This document shows, in pieces, positions 17,465 to 26,154 of a stretch of 64,000 bases of DNA (position 1 is its first letter; each line of letters opens with the position of its first letter). The stretch lies in contig JAMPEF010000001.1 in the NCBI GenBank assembly GCA_023665275.1, positions 351,741-415,740 of the forward strand, in the 5' to 3' direction. A model generated the notes under the pieces. That model searched no databases. It saw only the letters and a program-made list of their open reading frames with translations, and was not told where the DNA came from. Source of the stretch: Alistipes senegalensis. Its GTDB lineage: Bacteria > Bacillota > Clostridia > Oscillospirales > Ruminococcaceae. A program made the translations under genes and the position numbers.

Positions 17465-20107
17465 TTACTTTATGAAATTACCGGCAATTGCAGAAAATTC
17501 ATTCATAGCAGTATCAATCTTTGATATATCGCCGATACCTGCCATAGCACTGTCGGGCTTTCCGCCACCCTTACCGCCTGTGAGTGCAGATATTTCACGG
17601 ACTATTTTTCCGGCATTTGCACCCTTAGCGACTGCCTCTTTAGTGCATACACAGTAGAAAGTACCTTTTCCGCCTGTAGTTCCGGTAAAAAGTGCTATAA
17701 TAGCCTCTTTCTTGTCCTTGACGCTGTCGCCGAGTTTACGGAGTGCGTCAGGTGCAGAGCCGTCCATTCTTGCGGAAATAAGTTTCACACCGTTTACTTC
17801 CTGTGCGTTATCGAAAATCGACGAAACTTTAGCATTAGCAATCTGCTGACTGAGACTTTCAACTTTTTTGCCGAGTTCCTTATTTTCAGCGAATACGGAT
17901 GTACATTTTTCAGGGAGTTCAGTTACATTTGCAAGTTTTAAAGCCTTTGAAGACTTTATAATAGTATCCTTATAGCTGTTGAGAAGTTCAAGTACACCCT
18001 GACCCGTTACGGCTTCAATACGTCTCACGCCGGCGGCTACAGAACTTTCAGAAACTATTTTAAATGCACCTATTTCATTTGCATTTGATACGTGAGTACC
18101 GCCACAAAATTCTACAGAATCATCAGCAGTTACAACCCTTACCACATCGCCGTACTTTTCACCGAAAAGTGCCATAGCTCCGAGTTTTTTGGCTTCCTCT
18201 ATAGGCATTTCACGTGTAACTACCTCAGTAGCATTAATAATATAATCGTTTACGAGTTCCTCAACCTTTGAAATTTCTTCTTCTGTCATTGCACTGAAAT
18301 GATTGAAGTCAAAACGGCAAGCCTTGTCATTAACAAGCTGTCCGGCTTGGTGAACGTGTTCGCCTAAAACTTTCTGTAAAGATTTCTGCAACAGATGTGC
18401 GGATGTATGATTAGCCATAGTTGCCCGTCTCTTGCGGATATTAATATATGCCTCTACAGTCTCACCCTTTGAAAGACTTCCGCTTTCCACGTAAGCAACG
18501 TGTAAAAAATGTCCCTCTGATTTTATTGTATCGTTTACATAAGCTATACTGTCTGTGCTGTAGTTTAAAATAGAACCACTGTCACCGGATTGTCCGCCAC
18601 TTTCAGCATAGAACGGTGTTTTGTCAAGTACGATTACAATATTATCACCCTCAACGGCTGTTTCGATTTCCTGACCGTCCTTGTAAATGGCGAGTATTTT
18701 AGCATCTTTTTCATTGAAATTTGTATATCCCGTGAATACAGTCGCCGGAGCGTCAATCTTTATACTGTTATCAGCCCATGATGAGCCGGCTTTTGCGAGG
18801 TGGTCGGCTTTAGCCTTTGCACGCTGTTCCTTTGCAAGTTCATTGAAACGCTCCGTATCAACAGTAAGTCCCTTTTCTTCACATATTTCTATTGTAAGGT
18901 CAATCGGGAATCCGTAAGTATCAGACAGCTTGAAAGCGTCGTCACCGGAAAGTACTGTTTTATTTTCAGTGGCGAGTTTTTCCGTAAACTGTGCAAGGAG
19001 TTCAGAACCCTTGTCAACAGTCTTTGCAAATGCTTCCTCTTCAACACCGATAATTTTCTTTATATAGTCTCTTTTTTCGGCGAGTTCCGGATATGCTCCG
19101 GCGTTTTCATTTATTACAGTATCGGCGACTTCACAAAGAAACGGCTTTTTAATTCCTAAAAGTCTGCCATGACGTGCAGCACGTCTTAAAAGTCTCCTGA
19201 GAACATAGCCTCTGCCCTCGTTGGACGGCATAATACCATCACCCACCATGAAAGTGGTACTTCTTATATGGTCTGTGATTACACGAAGTGAAACATCTGT
19301 TTTAGCATTTGTCTTGTACTCTACACCGGCAAATTCAGAAACGTGTTTCATGATATTCTGAACTGTATCAACCTCAAAAATATTGTCAACGGTCTGCATT
19401 ACGCACGCAAGTCTTTCAAGACCCATTCCGGTATCAATGTTTTTGCTCTTCATTTCGGCGTAATTGCCGTTGCCGTCGCTGTCGAACTGACTAAAAACAA
19501 GATTCCATATTTCAATAATATTATCCTTGTCGCCTTCTGCCTCAAAGCCTGCACGGTCAAGTTTTCTGTTTTCGCCGACACGGTCAAAGTGGATTTCTGA
19601 ACAAGGTCCGCAAGGTCCTGAACCGTGTTCCCAGAAATTATCCTTTTTGCCAAGACGGATTATTCTGTCATGCGGAATGCCTATCTTGTTTTCCCATATC
19701 TGTTCTGCTTCGTCGTCGCTCTCAAAAATAGTAATCCAGAGTCTTCCTGCCGGAATAGCAAGTGTTTCAGTGAGGAACTCCCATGCCCATTCAATAGCTT
19801 CATTCTTGAAATAGTCACCGAATGAAAAGTTACCAAGCATTTCAAAGTATGTACCGTGACGTGCAGTTTTTCCGACGCTCTCAATATCGGGAGTTCTTAT
19901 GCATTTCTGACACGTTGTAACTCTCTTATTAGGTGGTACAGCCTGTCCGAGAAAGTATTTTTTAAGAGGTGCCATGCCTGAATTTATAAGCAAAAGACTT
20001 TTATCGCCTTGCGGTACAAGTGAGGCACTTGACATTCTTGTATGGCTTTTTCCCTCAAAAAATGAAAGATATTTTTCACGAAGGTCATTAAGACCAGTCC
20101 ATTTCAT
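17465..20107 (-). CDS. alaS: Alanine--tRNA ligase
   Basis: Charges tRNA-Ala. I place the start at ATG 20107 (MKWTGLNDLREKYL), with GGAGAG upstream; an in-frame ATG at 20254 would lie in front of the promoter. This gives 880 residues, the normal length. Class II catalytic motifs (TSVGK-like ESVGKTARHGTYFEMLGN, GMGLERL), the tRNA-binding domain, the editing domain with HTSAHLL and CGGTHV, and a C-terminal DHHA1 domain (GGKGGGKPDSAMAG) are all present. No T-box leader is visible upstream. Confidence 0.98.
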   Translation of the reverse strand: MKWTGLNDLREKYLSFFEGKSHTRMSSASLVPQGDKSLLLINSGMAPLKKYFLGQAVPPNKRVTTCQKCIRTPDIESVGKTARHGTYFEMLGNFSFGDYFKNEAIEWAWEFLTETLAIPAGRLWITIFESDDEAEQIWENKIGIPHDRIIRLGKKDNFWEHGSGPCGPCSEIHFDRVGENRKLDRAGFEAEGDKDNIIEIWNLVFSQFDSDGNGNYAEMKSKNIDTGMGLERLACVMQTVDNIFEVDTVQNIMKHVSEFAGVEYKTNAKTDVSLRVITDHIRSTTFMVGDGIMPSNEGRGYVLRRLLRRAARHGRLLGIKKPFLCEVADTVINENAGAYPELAEKRDYIKKIIGVEEEAFAKTVDKGSELLAQFTEKLATENKTVLSGDDAFKLSDTYGFPIDLTIEICEEKGLTVDTERFNELAKEQRAKAKADHLAKAGSSWADNSIKIDAPATVFTGYTNFNEKDAKILAIYKDGQEIETAVEGDNIVIVLDKTPFYAESGGQSGDSGSILNYSTDSIAYVNDTIKSEGHFLHVAYVESGSLSKGETVEAYINIRKRRATMANHTSAHLLQKSLQKVLGEHVHQAGQLVNDKACRFDFNHFSAMTEEEISKVEELVNDYIINATEVVTREMPIEEAKKLGAMALFGEKYGDVVRVVTADDSVEFCGGTHVSNANEIGAFKIVSESSVAAGVRRIEAVTGQGVLELLNSYKDTIIKSSKALKLANVTELPEKCTSVFAENKELGKKVESLSQQIANAKVSSIFDNAQEVNGVKLISARMDGSAPDALRKLGDSVKDKKEAIIALFTGTTGGKGTFYCVCTKEAVAKGANAGKIVREISALTGGKGGGKPDSAMAGIGDISKIDTAMNEFSAIAGNFIK

Positions 20108-20147
20108 AAATCTTCTCTCCTTTAGTAGTTGTAGCATTAACAAATAT

Positions 20148-20176
20148 ATTATAGTATTATTTTCGGTAAATGTCAA
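20148..20176 (-). promoter_or_regulatory. Sigma-A promoter of alaS
   Basis: On the minus strand, consensus TTGACA (20171-20176), a 17-nt spacer and TATAAT (20148-20153). The leader is only about 35 nt. It lies back to back with the promoter of the SPFH gene. Confidence 0.88.
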
Positions 20177-20214
20177 TGATTTTGAAATATTTTCCGGAAT
20201 TTTTAAAAAAACTC

Positions 20215-20243
20215 TTGACAAATTGAAATTTTTATGATATGAT
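20215..20243 (+). promoter_or_regulatory. Sigma-A promoter of the SPFH/RHH operon
   Basis: TTGACA (20215-20220), a 17-nt spacer and TATGAT (20238-20243), about 32 nt upstream of the start codon at 20276; AAAGGA is the ribosome binding site. Confidence 0.88.
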
Positions 20244-20275
20244 ATTGATATCAAATCACGAAAGGAAAATTTATC

Positions 20276-21268
20276 ATGAAAGAAAAAATTTTAGCAAAAA
20301 AACCAAACGGAGCAGGTATGCTTATACTGTGGATTTTTATTTATCTGCTTGCCATTGTACTTTTAGTAATTGGTATAGTTACCACTCCGCTACTGGTACT
20401 TTTAGCAAGTTTCTGGCTTGTTTTAGGCTGGATTCCATTTTTAGGGCTTAAAATTCTTCAGCCACAGGAAGCACTTGTACTTACTCTTTTCGGTAAGTAT
20501 CATGGCACTTTAAAGGGTGACGGCTTTTTCTGGGTTAACCCGTTTTGTGTTGCCGTAAATCCCGCTGCTAAAACAAAACTCCGCCAAAGTGACGACGTGA
20601 GCAAGGATTCTATTTCTTCTATTATTTCCACAAGCGGACAGACTGAATTTGCAAGTAAGAAAATTTCTCTCAAAATTATGACCCTCAATAACAACCGTCA
20701 GAAAATAAATGACTGTCTCGGAAATCCTGTTGAAATCGGCATAGCTGTAACATGGAAAGTCAATGACACCGCAAAGGCTGTATTTGACGTTGATAACTAC
20801 AAAGAATATCTCTCACTTCAATGTGATACGGCTTTAAGAAACATTGTCCGCCTGTATCCATACGATGTAGCACAGAACGTTGATACTACCGGCGACGGTA
20901 TAGCCGACGAGGGAAGTTTAAGAGGTTCAAGCGAAATAGTGGCAAAAAGAATCCGTGACGAAATTCAGCAGAAAGTTGAAAATGCCGGTCTTGAAATAGT
21001 AGAGGCTCGCATTACATACCTTGCATACGCTCCGGAAATAGCCGCCGTTATGCTCCAGAGACAACAGGCTTCCGCTATCATAGACGCAAGAAAAATGATT
21101 GTTGATGGTGCTGTGGGTATGGTGGAAATGGCGCTTGAACGTCTCAATGAAAGCGGTATGGTTGACCTTGACGAAGAACGTAAAGCCTCTATGGTTTCAA
21201 ATCTGCTTGTGGTTCTATGTGGCAATCACGATGCGCAGCCGGTTGTAAATTCGGGAAGTCTTTACTGA
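20276..21268 (+). CDS. Membrane-anchored SPFH/band-7 protein
   Basis: A 330-residue protein with two closely spaced N-terminal hydrophobic segments (residues about 15-36 and 38-60), followed by an SPFH domain (ILQPQEALVLTLFGKYHGTL ... WKVNDTAKAVFDVDNY) and a helical C-terminal flotillin-like region (IVEARITYLAYAPEIAAVMLQRQQASAI). SPFH proteins assemble into membrane-associated rings or scaffolds. The role here is unknown. Its stop and the start of the next gene are 1 nt apart, tying it to a small ribbon-helix-helix protein. Confidence 0.88.
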   Translation: MKEKILAKKPNGAGMLILWIFIYLLAIVLLVIGIVTTPLLVLLASFWLVLGWIPFLGLKILQPQEALVLTLFGKYHGTLKGDGFFWVNPFCVAVNPAAKTKLRQSDDVSKDSISSIISTSGQTEFASKKISLKIMTLNNNRQKINDCLGNPVEIGIAVTWKVNDTAKAVFDVDNYKEYLSLQCDTALRNIVRLYPYDVAQNVDTTGDGIADEGSLRGSSEIVAKRIRDEIQQKVENAGLEIVEARITYLAYAPEIAAVMLQRQQASAIIDARKMIVDGAVGMVEMALERLNESGMVDLDEERKASMVSNLLVVLCGNHDAQPVVNSGSLY

Positions 21269-21269
21269 T

Positions 21270-21479
21270 ATGGCACAGAAAAAACAAATTCCGCTGAGAA
21301 TATCCGAAAAGCTGTACAAGGATATTTATGCATGGGCGGAAGATGATTTCCGCTCCGTCAACGGACAAATAGAATACCTGCTCACTGAGTGTGTCAAACA
21401 GCGTAAGAAAAACGGTAAATACGTTTCCGACGATATAGACGCTCCGCCGGATTTCGATATTGAAAATTTTGATAAATAA
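21270..21479 (+). CDS. Small ribbon-helix-helix (Arc-like) protein
   Basis: A 69-residue protein. The N-terminal KKQIPLRISEKLYKDIYAWA followed by VNGQIEYLLTECVKQRKK fits an Arc/MetJ-type ribbon-helix-helix DNA-binding fold; the acidic C-terminus ends PPDFDIENFDK. It starts 1 nt after the SPFH stop, so the two are translationally coupled. This pairing recurs in other Gram-positives to my knowledge, but the function of the pair is not known. It is not obviously a toxin-antitoxin pair, because the partner is a membrane scaffold protein. Confidence 0.8.
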   Translation: MAQKKQIPLRISEKLYKDIYAWAEDDFRSVNGQIEYLLTECVKQRKKNGKYVSDDIDAPPDFDIENFDK

Positions 21480-21486
21480 TTATTTT

Positions 21487-21514
21487 TCCCCTGATATATT
21501 CAGGGGATTTTTTT
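21487..21514 (+). terminator. Intrinsic terminator of the SPFH/RHH operon
   Basis: An 8-bp GC-rich stem (21487-21494 with 21500-21507), a 5-nt loop and seven T. There is no A run on the left, so it acts on the plus strand only. Confidence 0.9.
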
Positions 21515-23105
21515 ATTTTTCCTGTGAAATCCTGTCGGCAATTTCACGGAAAACAGGAGCAGAAACGTCATTACCATAACCGCCGTCCTCAACAAGTACG
21601 GTAACGGCATACTGTGGCTTATCTGCCGGAAAAAATCCGGTTATCCATGCGTGACATAGTTCCTCACCCTTTTTGTCGGTACGTCCTGTCTGTGCCGTGG
21701 AGGTTTTCGCCCCGACTGTCGTATAATTCGTCCTTGCGTTTGAGTTTTCGTTATCCTCAACCGCTGAAACCATCATTTCTTTAAGCTGTTTGGCTACCGC
21801 TCTTTCAAGTACCTCTGAATGTTGTGGATTTTTTTCATTCAAAACGTCCTTACCGTCGGGTGTCATACCCTTTATAAGTCGTAATACCGGCATTTTACCA
21901 TTATTGGCTATGGCACACGTTAATTGCGTTATCTGTAATGGTGTTGCGGAAAGTTTTCCCTGCCCGAAAGAAAAATTAGCAAGTTCCGCTGGTATCATCA
22001 ATTCCTGTACTGTGGGAAGCACTCCACCTGATGCCGTCATACCTGAACACAAATGTATTTCACGTCCGAACCCTAAATTGAATGCAAGTTCCCTGAAATT
22101 CTTTACATTAAGCATACGACTTAAATTTATAAAATACGTATTGCAAGAATTTGTTATAGCGTCGGAAAGAGTCTGCATACCGTGACCGTCCGCCTTATGA
22201 CAGTTGAAAATTTTCCCCTCAACGTCTTCCTGACCTGTACAGTTATAGACGTATCCGCTAAACCTGTTCATTATAGCCTGTGCCGATGTCACCAGCTTGA
22301 AAACTGACCCCACACTATAAGAATACAATGCACGATTTATCAGCGGACTTCTTTCGTCGGAAAGTGCCTTTTCCATGTCATCAACGGAATAATCCGGAAA
22401 ACTCACCATAGCAAGAATTTCACCGGTTTTGACGTCTGCCACAACTATTGCGCCCTTGTCGATATTTTTTCCTGCTTCCTCGCATATCTTCTGAATATCA
22501 ATGTCTATTGTAGTGACAACTCCGCTTTTTTCGGCTGTACTCCGGATAATTTTCTTGCCGTCGCCTATAAGTATCTGTCCGAAACCGTCGGTTGTATAAG
22601 TCACACTGTTTTCGCCGTAATCATTCCGGAGAACTTTATTATATGCGTATTCAATTCCGGAGACTCCCTCCCCCTGTGACAGATATCCCACAACGTGTTG
22701 TGCCGGTTGATTTTCGGAATAACGTTCGGGAATTTCAAAGACCGTCAGACCGTCAGAATCGGAAGTATCTTCCTTGCACTCGAATGTAAAGGGTAATCCC
22801 TTATCAAAATTTTCAAGAAAATCATCTTTATTGATGGCATATTCAGCAGTTGAATCCCTGTCCAGAAATGCCGGTACTGCAACGGCTATATGTTTTTTTC
22901 CGGCATTGACTATGGGTTTTAAATTTCTGTCGTAAATAGTTCCCTCACTGTTTCCGGCAATAACCGTAAACTGTGCGTTTGTCCGTGCCGTCTGGACGTG
23001 TTCACGCTTCATGGCTATTCGATAGTAATTGAAACACAATCCCACAAACAACAGGAAAAAAATTCCCACAAGAATAATAATTCTTATTTCAGCTTTCCGA
23101 CGCAT
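21513..23105 (-). CDS. Class B penicillin-binding protein (transpeptidase) with KTS motif
   Basis: Peptidoglycan transpeptidase of 530 residues with one N-terminal membrane helix (residues about 8-27), a dimerisation region (TIYDRN, GVSGIEYAYN) and the penicillin-binding domain. The active-site motifs are SVFK (Ser267), SCN (320-322) and KTS (467-469). The third motif is nearly always KTG, so Gly-to-Ser is unusual and could alter beta-lactam binding. No PASTA domains are present. It resembles PbpA/FtsI-type enzymes. The ribosome binding site AGAGGTG lies in the right arm of a strong hairpin immediately upstream, so translation may depend on unfolding of that hairpin. Confidence 0.93.
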   Translation of the reverse strand: MRRKAEIRIIILVGIFFLLFVGLCFNYYRIAMKREHVQTARTNAQFTVIAGNSEGTIYDRNLKPIVNAGKKHIAVAVPAFLDRDSTAEYAINKDDFLENFDKGLPFTFECKEDTSDSDGLTVFEIPERYSENQPAQHVVGYLSQGEGVSGIEYAYNKVLRNDYGENSVTYTTDGFGQILIGDGKKIIRSTAEKSGVVTTIDIDIQKICEEAGKNIDKGAIVVADVKTGEILAMVSFPDYSVDDMEKALSDERSPLINRALYSYSVGSVFKLVTSAQAIMNRFSGYVYNCTGQEDVEGKIFNCHKADGHGMQTLSDAITNSCNTYFINLSRMLNVKNFRELAFNLGFGREIHLCSGMTASGGVLPTVQELMIPAELANFSFGQGKLSATPLQITQLTCAIANNGKMPVLRLIKGMTPDGKDVLNEKNPQHSEVLERAVAKQLKEMMVSAVEDNENSNARTNYTTVGAKTSTAQTGRTDKKGEELCHAWITGFFPADKPQYAVTVLVEDGGYGNDVSAPVFREIADRISQEK

Positions 23106-23106
23106 A

Positions 23107-23200
23107 AAAAATCACCTCTTTATCATTATTGACCAAAGAGGTGATTTTAATTCAGTTTATTCAAGTACTATTGTATAAAATTTTCCATTTGATTAAACAT
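23107..23200 (-). repeat. dtd-tail/hairpin repeat, copy A
   Basis: Contains a 14-bp hairpin (23108-23121 with 23135-23148) preceded, in minus-strand sense, by a decayed copy of the last ~12 codons of dtd (reads ...NGKFYTIVLE-stop against [10 protein letters not shown]-stop in the intact gene). An in-frame stop further upstream shows that it no longer codes. Copy B at 24478-24562 spans the true dtd 3' end. The two copies flank the secreted protein gene at 23227-24351. Confidence 0.75.
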
Positions 23201-23226
23201 TATTTTATAATATATATTAAGTAAAA

Positions 23227-24351
23227 TTAATTATAATATGAAACAGTATCACAATAATAATAAGGCGAATCATTGCCATTATGTCTATATAACCCACCAT
23301 TACCCCATTTTGATATAACAATAACCATGTTTCTGAAGTTTATGTTAGAACCACCCGATAACCGTGTTTCTATAATTGCAGAATGTTCAATGCTGTTTCC
23401 TTGCCAATAAACCATTCTGTAGTTTGATTGTGGATTAGATGATAGGTAATAACTGCCGTCTGAAATATAAGCGTAAGGGTTATTCATCCACTTATTATTA
23501 CTGCTTGATTGAGAATACCAGGCATATGAATGACAATTATATTTATTAGTAGGTTCTCTCAGACGCTCTGCATTTGGATATCCTGTCCTCGCAATAGCAT
23601 TTAATTCAGTTATTTCTTTATAAGACAATTCAGGTCGGTCAACTATCACTGACACAGGACTTCCATTAGGAGTATATACTACACTATCATATGACATTGC
23701 AGATTCAGCAGAGTCAACAAGGTTTTCGCTATTTGTATCCACTCCTATTAAGTCATAGAATATATTTTCTGTAAATTCACCGTATATTTCAGATTTATTT
23801 TTTTTATTATATTTATTAAAAGCTATATTACTTAATTCAGATATTTCATCATCAGTTAATTTTTCTCTGACAAAATCCAGCGACAACAGAATTTCAATAT
23901 CAGTTAATCTGAATATATCATCTGAAGTATTTACATCAGTAAGAATATTTTCATCTTTATATTTCTGCAATAAAACCGTGGCAACATCAGGGCGGTCTGC
24001 TAACTCTCTCACTCCGTTGAAAGTATAATATAAAACTTCTGCTCCCTTTTTAACATTATCAAAAAAATAAACATCTGAAAAATACGGATATTCAACAACA
24101 GCATCAATCAAAGCCGAAGTAGTCATATTTTCTAACCATTTTTCCGGTAACTGAAGTTTTTCACCCCGTTCCTTTCGACTGGTTGCAGACCATTCTGGGT
24201 TTTTCATGACACTTTTATAAAATTCAGTTGCCTTTGATGCACTTGTAATAGTATAACTTGCTTCTTCACTTTCGTAACCGGCAGAAACAGTTGTTGACAC
24301 AGAAAATAACAAGATTGCTGAAGATAAAAAAGCCGATAATATTTTTTTCAT
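23227..24351 (-). CDS. Secreted protein with putative papain-like (NlpC/P60 or CHAP-type) C-terminal domain
   Basis: A 374-residue exported protein with a clear Sec signal peptide (MKKILSAFLSSAILLFS ... VSAG). The middle (30-240) is helical and not recognised. The C-terminal ~120 residues contain NKYNCHSYAWY, then EHSAIIE about 75 residues later, and VISKWGNGGLYRH. This Cys, His, polar order resembles papain-fold amidases. Function is inferred only: possibly cell-wall or peptide hydrolysis. The gene has its own promoter, appears more AT-rich than its neighbours, and is bracketed by two copies of the dtd-tail repeat, which suggests it was inserted between dtd and the penicillin-binding protein gene. 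Confidence 0.72.
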   Translation of the reverse strand: MKKILSAFLSSAILLFSVSTTVSAGYESEEASYTITSASKATEFYKSVMKNPEWSATSRKERGEKLQLPEKWLENMTTSALIDAVVEYPYFSDVYFFDNVKKGAEVLYYTFNGVRELADRPDVATVLLQKYKDENILTDVNTSDDIFRLTDIEILLSLDFVREKLTDDEISELSNIAFNKYNKKNKSEIYGEFTENIFYDLIGVDTNSENLVDSAESAMSYDSVVYTPNGSPVSVIVDRPELSYKEITELNAIARTGYPNAERLREPTNKYNCHSYAWYSQSSSNNKWMNNPYAYISDGSYYLSSNPQSNYRMVYWQGNSIEHSAIIETRLSGGSNINFRNMVIVISKWGNGGLYRHNGNDSPYYYCDTVSYYN

Positions 24352-24383
24352 ATATATTATACCCCCTTTATTTTATAAGTATA

Positions 24384-24412
24384 ATTATAAAAGATATTTT
24401 TAAAATTGTCAA
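24384..24412 (-). promoter_or_regulatory. Sigma-A promoter of the secreted protein gene
   Basis: On the minus strand, TTGACA (24407-24412), a 17-nt spacer and TATAAT (24384-24389), about 33 nt upstream of the start codon; AAGGGGG serves as ribosome binding site. Confidence 0.88.
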
Positions 24413-24477
24413 TAGATTTTAAATATTATTTTTAATTTTGTAATATATTACAATTTTTTCTTTTATACAAAATATAC

Positions 24478-24562
24478 AAAAATCACCTCTATATCATTAT
24501 TGACAAGAGATGATTTTTTTAATCATTCAAGTATAACTGTAAAAGGTCCGTCGTTGAGTAAC
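24478..24562 (-). repeat. dtd-tail/hairpin repeat, copy B
   Basis: Spans the last codons of dtd and a hairpin (24479-24490 with 24508-24519, one mismatch) with T and A runs on the two sides, acting as the dtd terminator. It aligns with copy A at 23107-23200 along its whole length, with small gaps. Confidence 0.75.
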
Positions 24563-24957
24563 TCAACTTTCATATCAGCACCGAAAATACCCGTCTCAAC
24601 GTGTTGTCCCCTGCTCCGACAGTATTCCGTGAAATATTCAAAAAGACTATTGGCAAAATCCGGTGCGCCTGCCTGTATAAAATTAGGTCTGTTACCCTTT
24701 CTGCAATCTGCATAAAGCGTGAACTGTGGTACTATCAGTAGTGAACCCCCTACATCTTTAAGCGAAAGATTTATTTTTCCGTTTTCATCGGAAAAAATTC
24801 TTAAATTAATAATCTTGTCGGCAAGTCTCCGGCAGTCTTCCGGTGTATCGTCCTTACCGACGCCGAAAAGTACAAGATAACCATTATCAATTTTTCCGGT
24901 TATATTCCCGTCAACCGTGACGCTTGCTTTTGTAACTCTCTGTAAAACTATTTTCAT
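24523..24957 (-). CDS. dtd: D-aminoacyl-tRNA deacylase
   Basis: Removes D-amino acids (and Gly from tRNA-Ala) from mischarged tRNA. The 144 residues are the usual length, and family motifs are present: [12 protein letters not shown] at the N-terminus, the SQ(T)F-type catalytic motif as VPQFTLYAD, and the cross-subunit Gly-Pro motif as NDGPFT near the C-terminus. Start and hsdS stop overlap by 4 nt (ATGA), so the two are translationally coupled. Its 3' end lies within the repeat that is duplicated at 23107-23200. Confidence 0.95.
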   Translation of the reverse strand: MKIVLQRVTKASVTVDGNITGKIDNGYLVLFGVGKDDTPEDCRRLADKIINLRIFSDENGKINLSLKDVGGSLLIVPQFTLYADCRKGNRPNFIQAGAPDFANSLFEYFTEYCRSRGQHVETGIFGADMKVELLNDGPFTVILE

Positions 24958-26147
24958 TGTTTCTCCTTAAAATTCAAAAGTTTGTCCCTGTAGTATTCGT
25001 ATTGTTTTTGTCTTGCGTTTATTTCGGCTGGTATACCGCTGGTGAGGTCATTACACAGGGCATCAAACTTGTCAAGAATACTTACTATGCGTTTTTGTTC
25101 TTCTATCGGTGGGACGGGAATTTTTATTTTTGTTAAATCATAATTATATAATCTTGCAATTGTACCACCTTCAGAGATTTGCCATGGATTTGTTTGATAA
25201 AAATAGTATAAATATTTATTTAATACTATTGATTCATCATTATCAATCCAGACTATATTTGAATCCTGAAAATATGCGGGTTTTCCGTCAAATATAACTG
25301 TTCTGCCGATTGTTCCGGAGGCAGAAATAAGAACATCACTTTTTTTAGGATATGAATATTTCTGCTTATATTCATTGAATAATTCAAAGGAAATATAGGA
25401 ATCTGCTGTTTTTCCGAATGTTCCTATTTTGAAAAAAGGTACTCCACTTTCAGAATTAGTTTGATTTTTCATAATGCGTTTACACATTGATACTTTACCA
25501 ATTTCACCCAGAGATTTACGTTCCACGCCGTCACCGAATGTCAACAGCTTATCCCGATAATATTCATACTGCTTTTTTCTTAAATCAAGCTCTTTTTTTA
25601 GTTCATGCTGTAAAACCGTGACTTTTTCGGAATATTCATCAAGTATTCTGACAATCTCACGTTGTACCTCTAACGGCGGAAGTTTTATCATTATTTTACC
25701 TATATCGCCCATATTAATTTTAATTGGTATAGCATTTACAAGCGTTCTTTTATATAATTCTTTTCTGCCATATCTACTTTCAATATAATATTTTAAATAC
25801 TTGCTGTTCAATACCTCAGTATTCGGACGTAACAAGGCAAGTGAAACATAATAACCAACAGGAATATTTTTTTCAACTATCGCACAAGTACCAATACTTC
25901 CTATTCTTGTCATAAAAACATCATTTATCTGAGGCTTTACTTTATATTTATTATAATCTTCCTCAGAAATATATTTTTCTGTCGCATAAATATTATTTAT
26001 ATTTTCTACACTTATAAATTTAACTCCGCTTTTTGTATAATCTGGTGTCTGATGTGTTCCGTCATAAATATCACATACTGTATTTAATCTAATATCTTCC
26101 ACGCCGTCGGGACAAAATTCTTTTATAAGTCTATGCAGTTTAGACAT
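24954..26147 (-). CDS. hsdS: Type I restriction-modification specificity subunit (orphan HsdS)
   Basis: Determines the DNA target of type I restriction-modification complexes. The 397 residues show two target-recognition domains (about 5-150 and 200-345), each followed by a conserved helical spacer ([20 protein letters not shown] and [20 protein letters not shown]) ending in nearly identical [10 protein letters not shown] segments, as in full-length HsdS. No hsdM or hsdR lies nearby; the flanking genes are a GH42 galactosidase and dtd. A second, different HsdS is at 56093-57271. Both may serve an M/R pair elsewhere in the genome. Confidence 0.93.
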   Translation of the reverse strand: MSKLHRLIKEFCPDGVEDIRLNTVCDIYDGTHQTPDYTKSGVKFISVENINNIYATEKYISEEDYNKYKVKPQINDVFMTRIGSIGTCAIVEKNIPVGYYVSLALLRPNTEVLNSKYLKYYIESRYGRKELYKRTLVNAIPIKINMGDIGKIMIKLPPLEVQREIVRILDEYSEKVTVLQHELKKELDLRKKQYEYYRDKLLTFGDGVERKSLGEIGKVSMCKRIMKNQTNSESGVPFFKIGTFGKTADSYISFELFNEYKQKYSYPKKSDVLISASGTIGRTVIFDGKPAYFQDSNIVWIDNDESIVLNKYLYYFYQTNPWQISEGGTIARLYNYDLTKIKIPVPPIEEQKRIVSILDKFDALCNDLTSGIPAEINARQKQYEYYRDKLLNFKEKQ

Positions 26148-26154
26148 AAGCCAC

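Noticed and set aside
20108-20150. T-box leader for alaS
   Set aside because: The leader is ~35 nt and has no T-box sequence or antiterminator.
20276-21479. Toxin-antitoxin pair
   Set aside because: The partner of the ribbon-helix-helix protein is a 330-residue SPFH membrane protein, not a known toxin fold.
21513-24562. Mobile element around the secreted hydrolase gene
   Set aside because: No transposase, integrase or terminal inverted repeats; only the dtd-tail duplication supports insertion, so it is reported as a finding and not as a mobile element.
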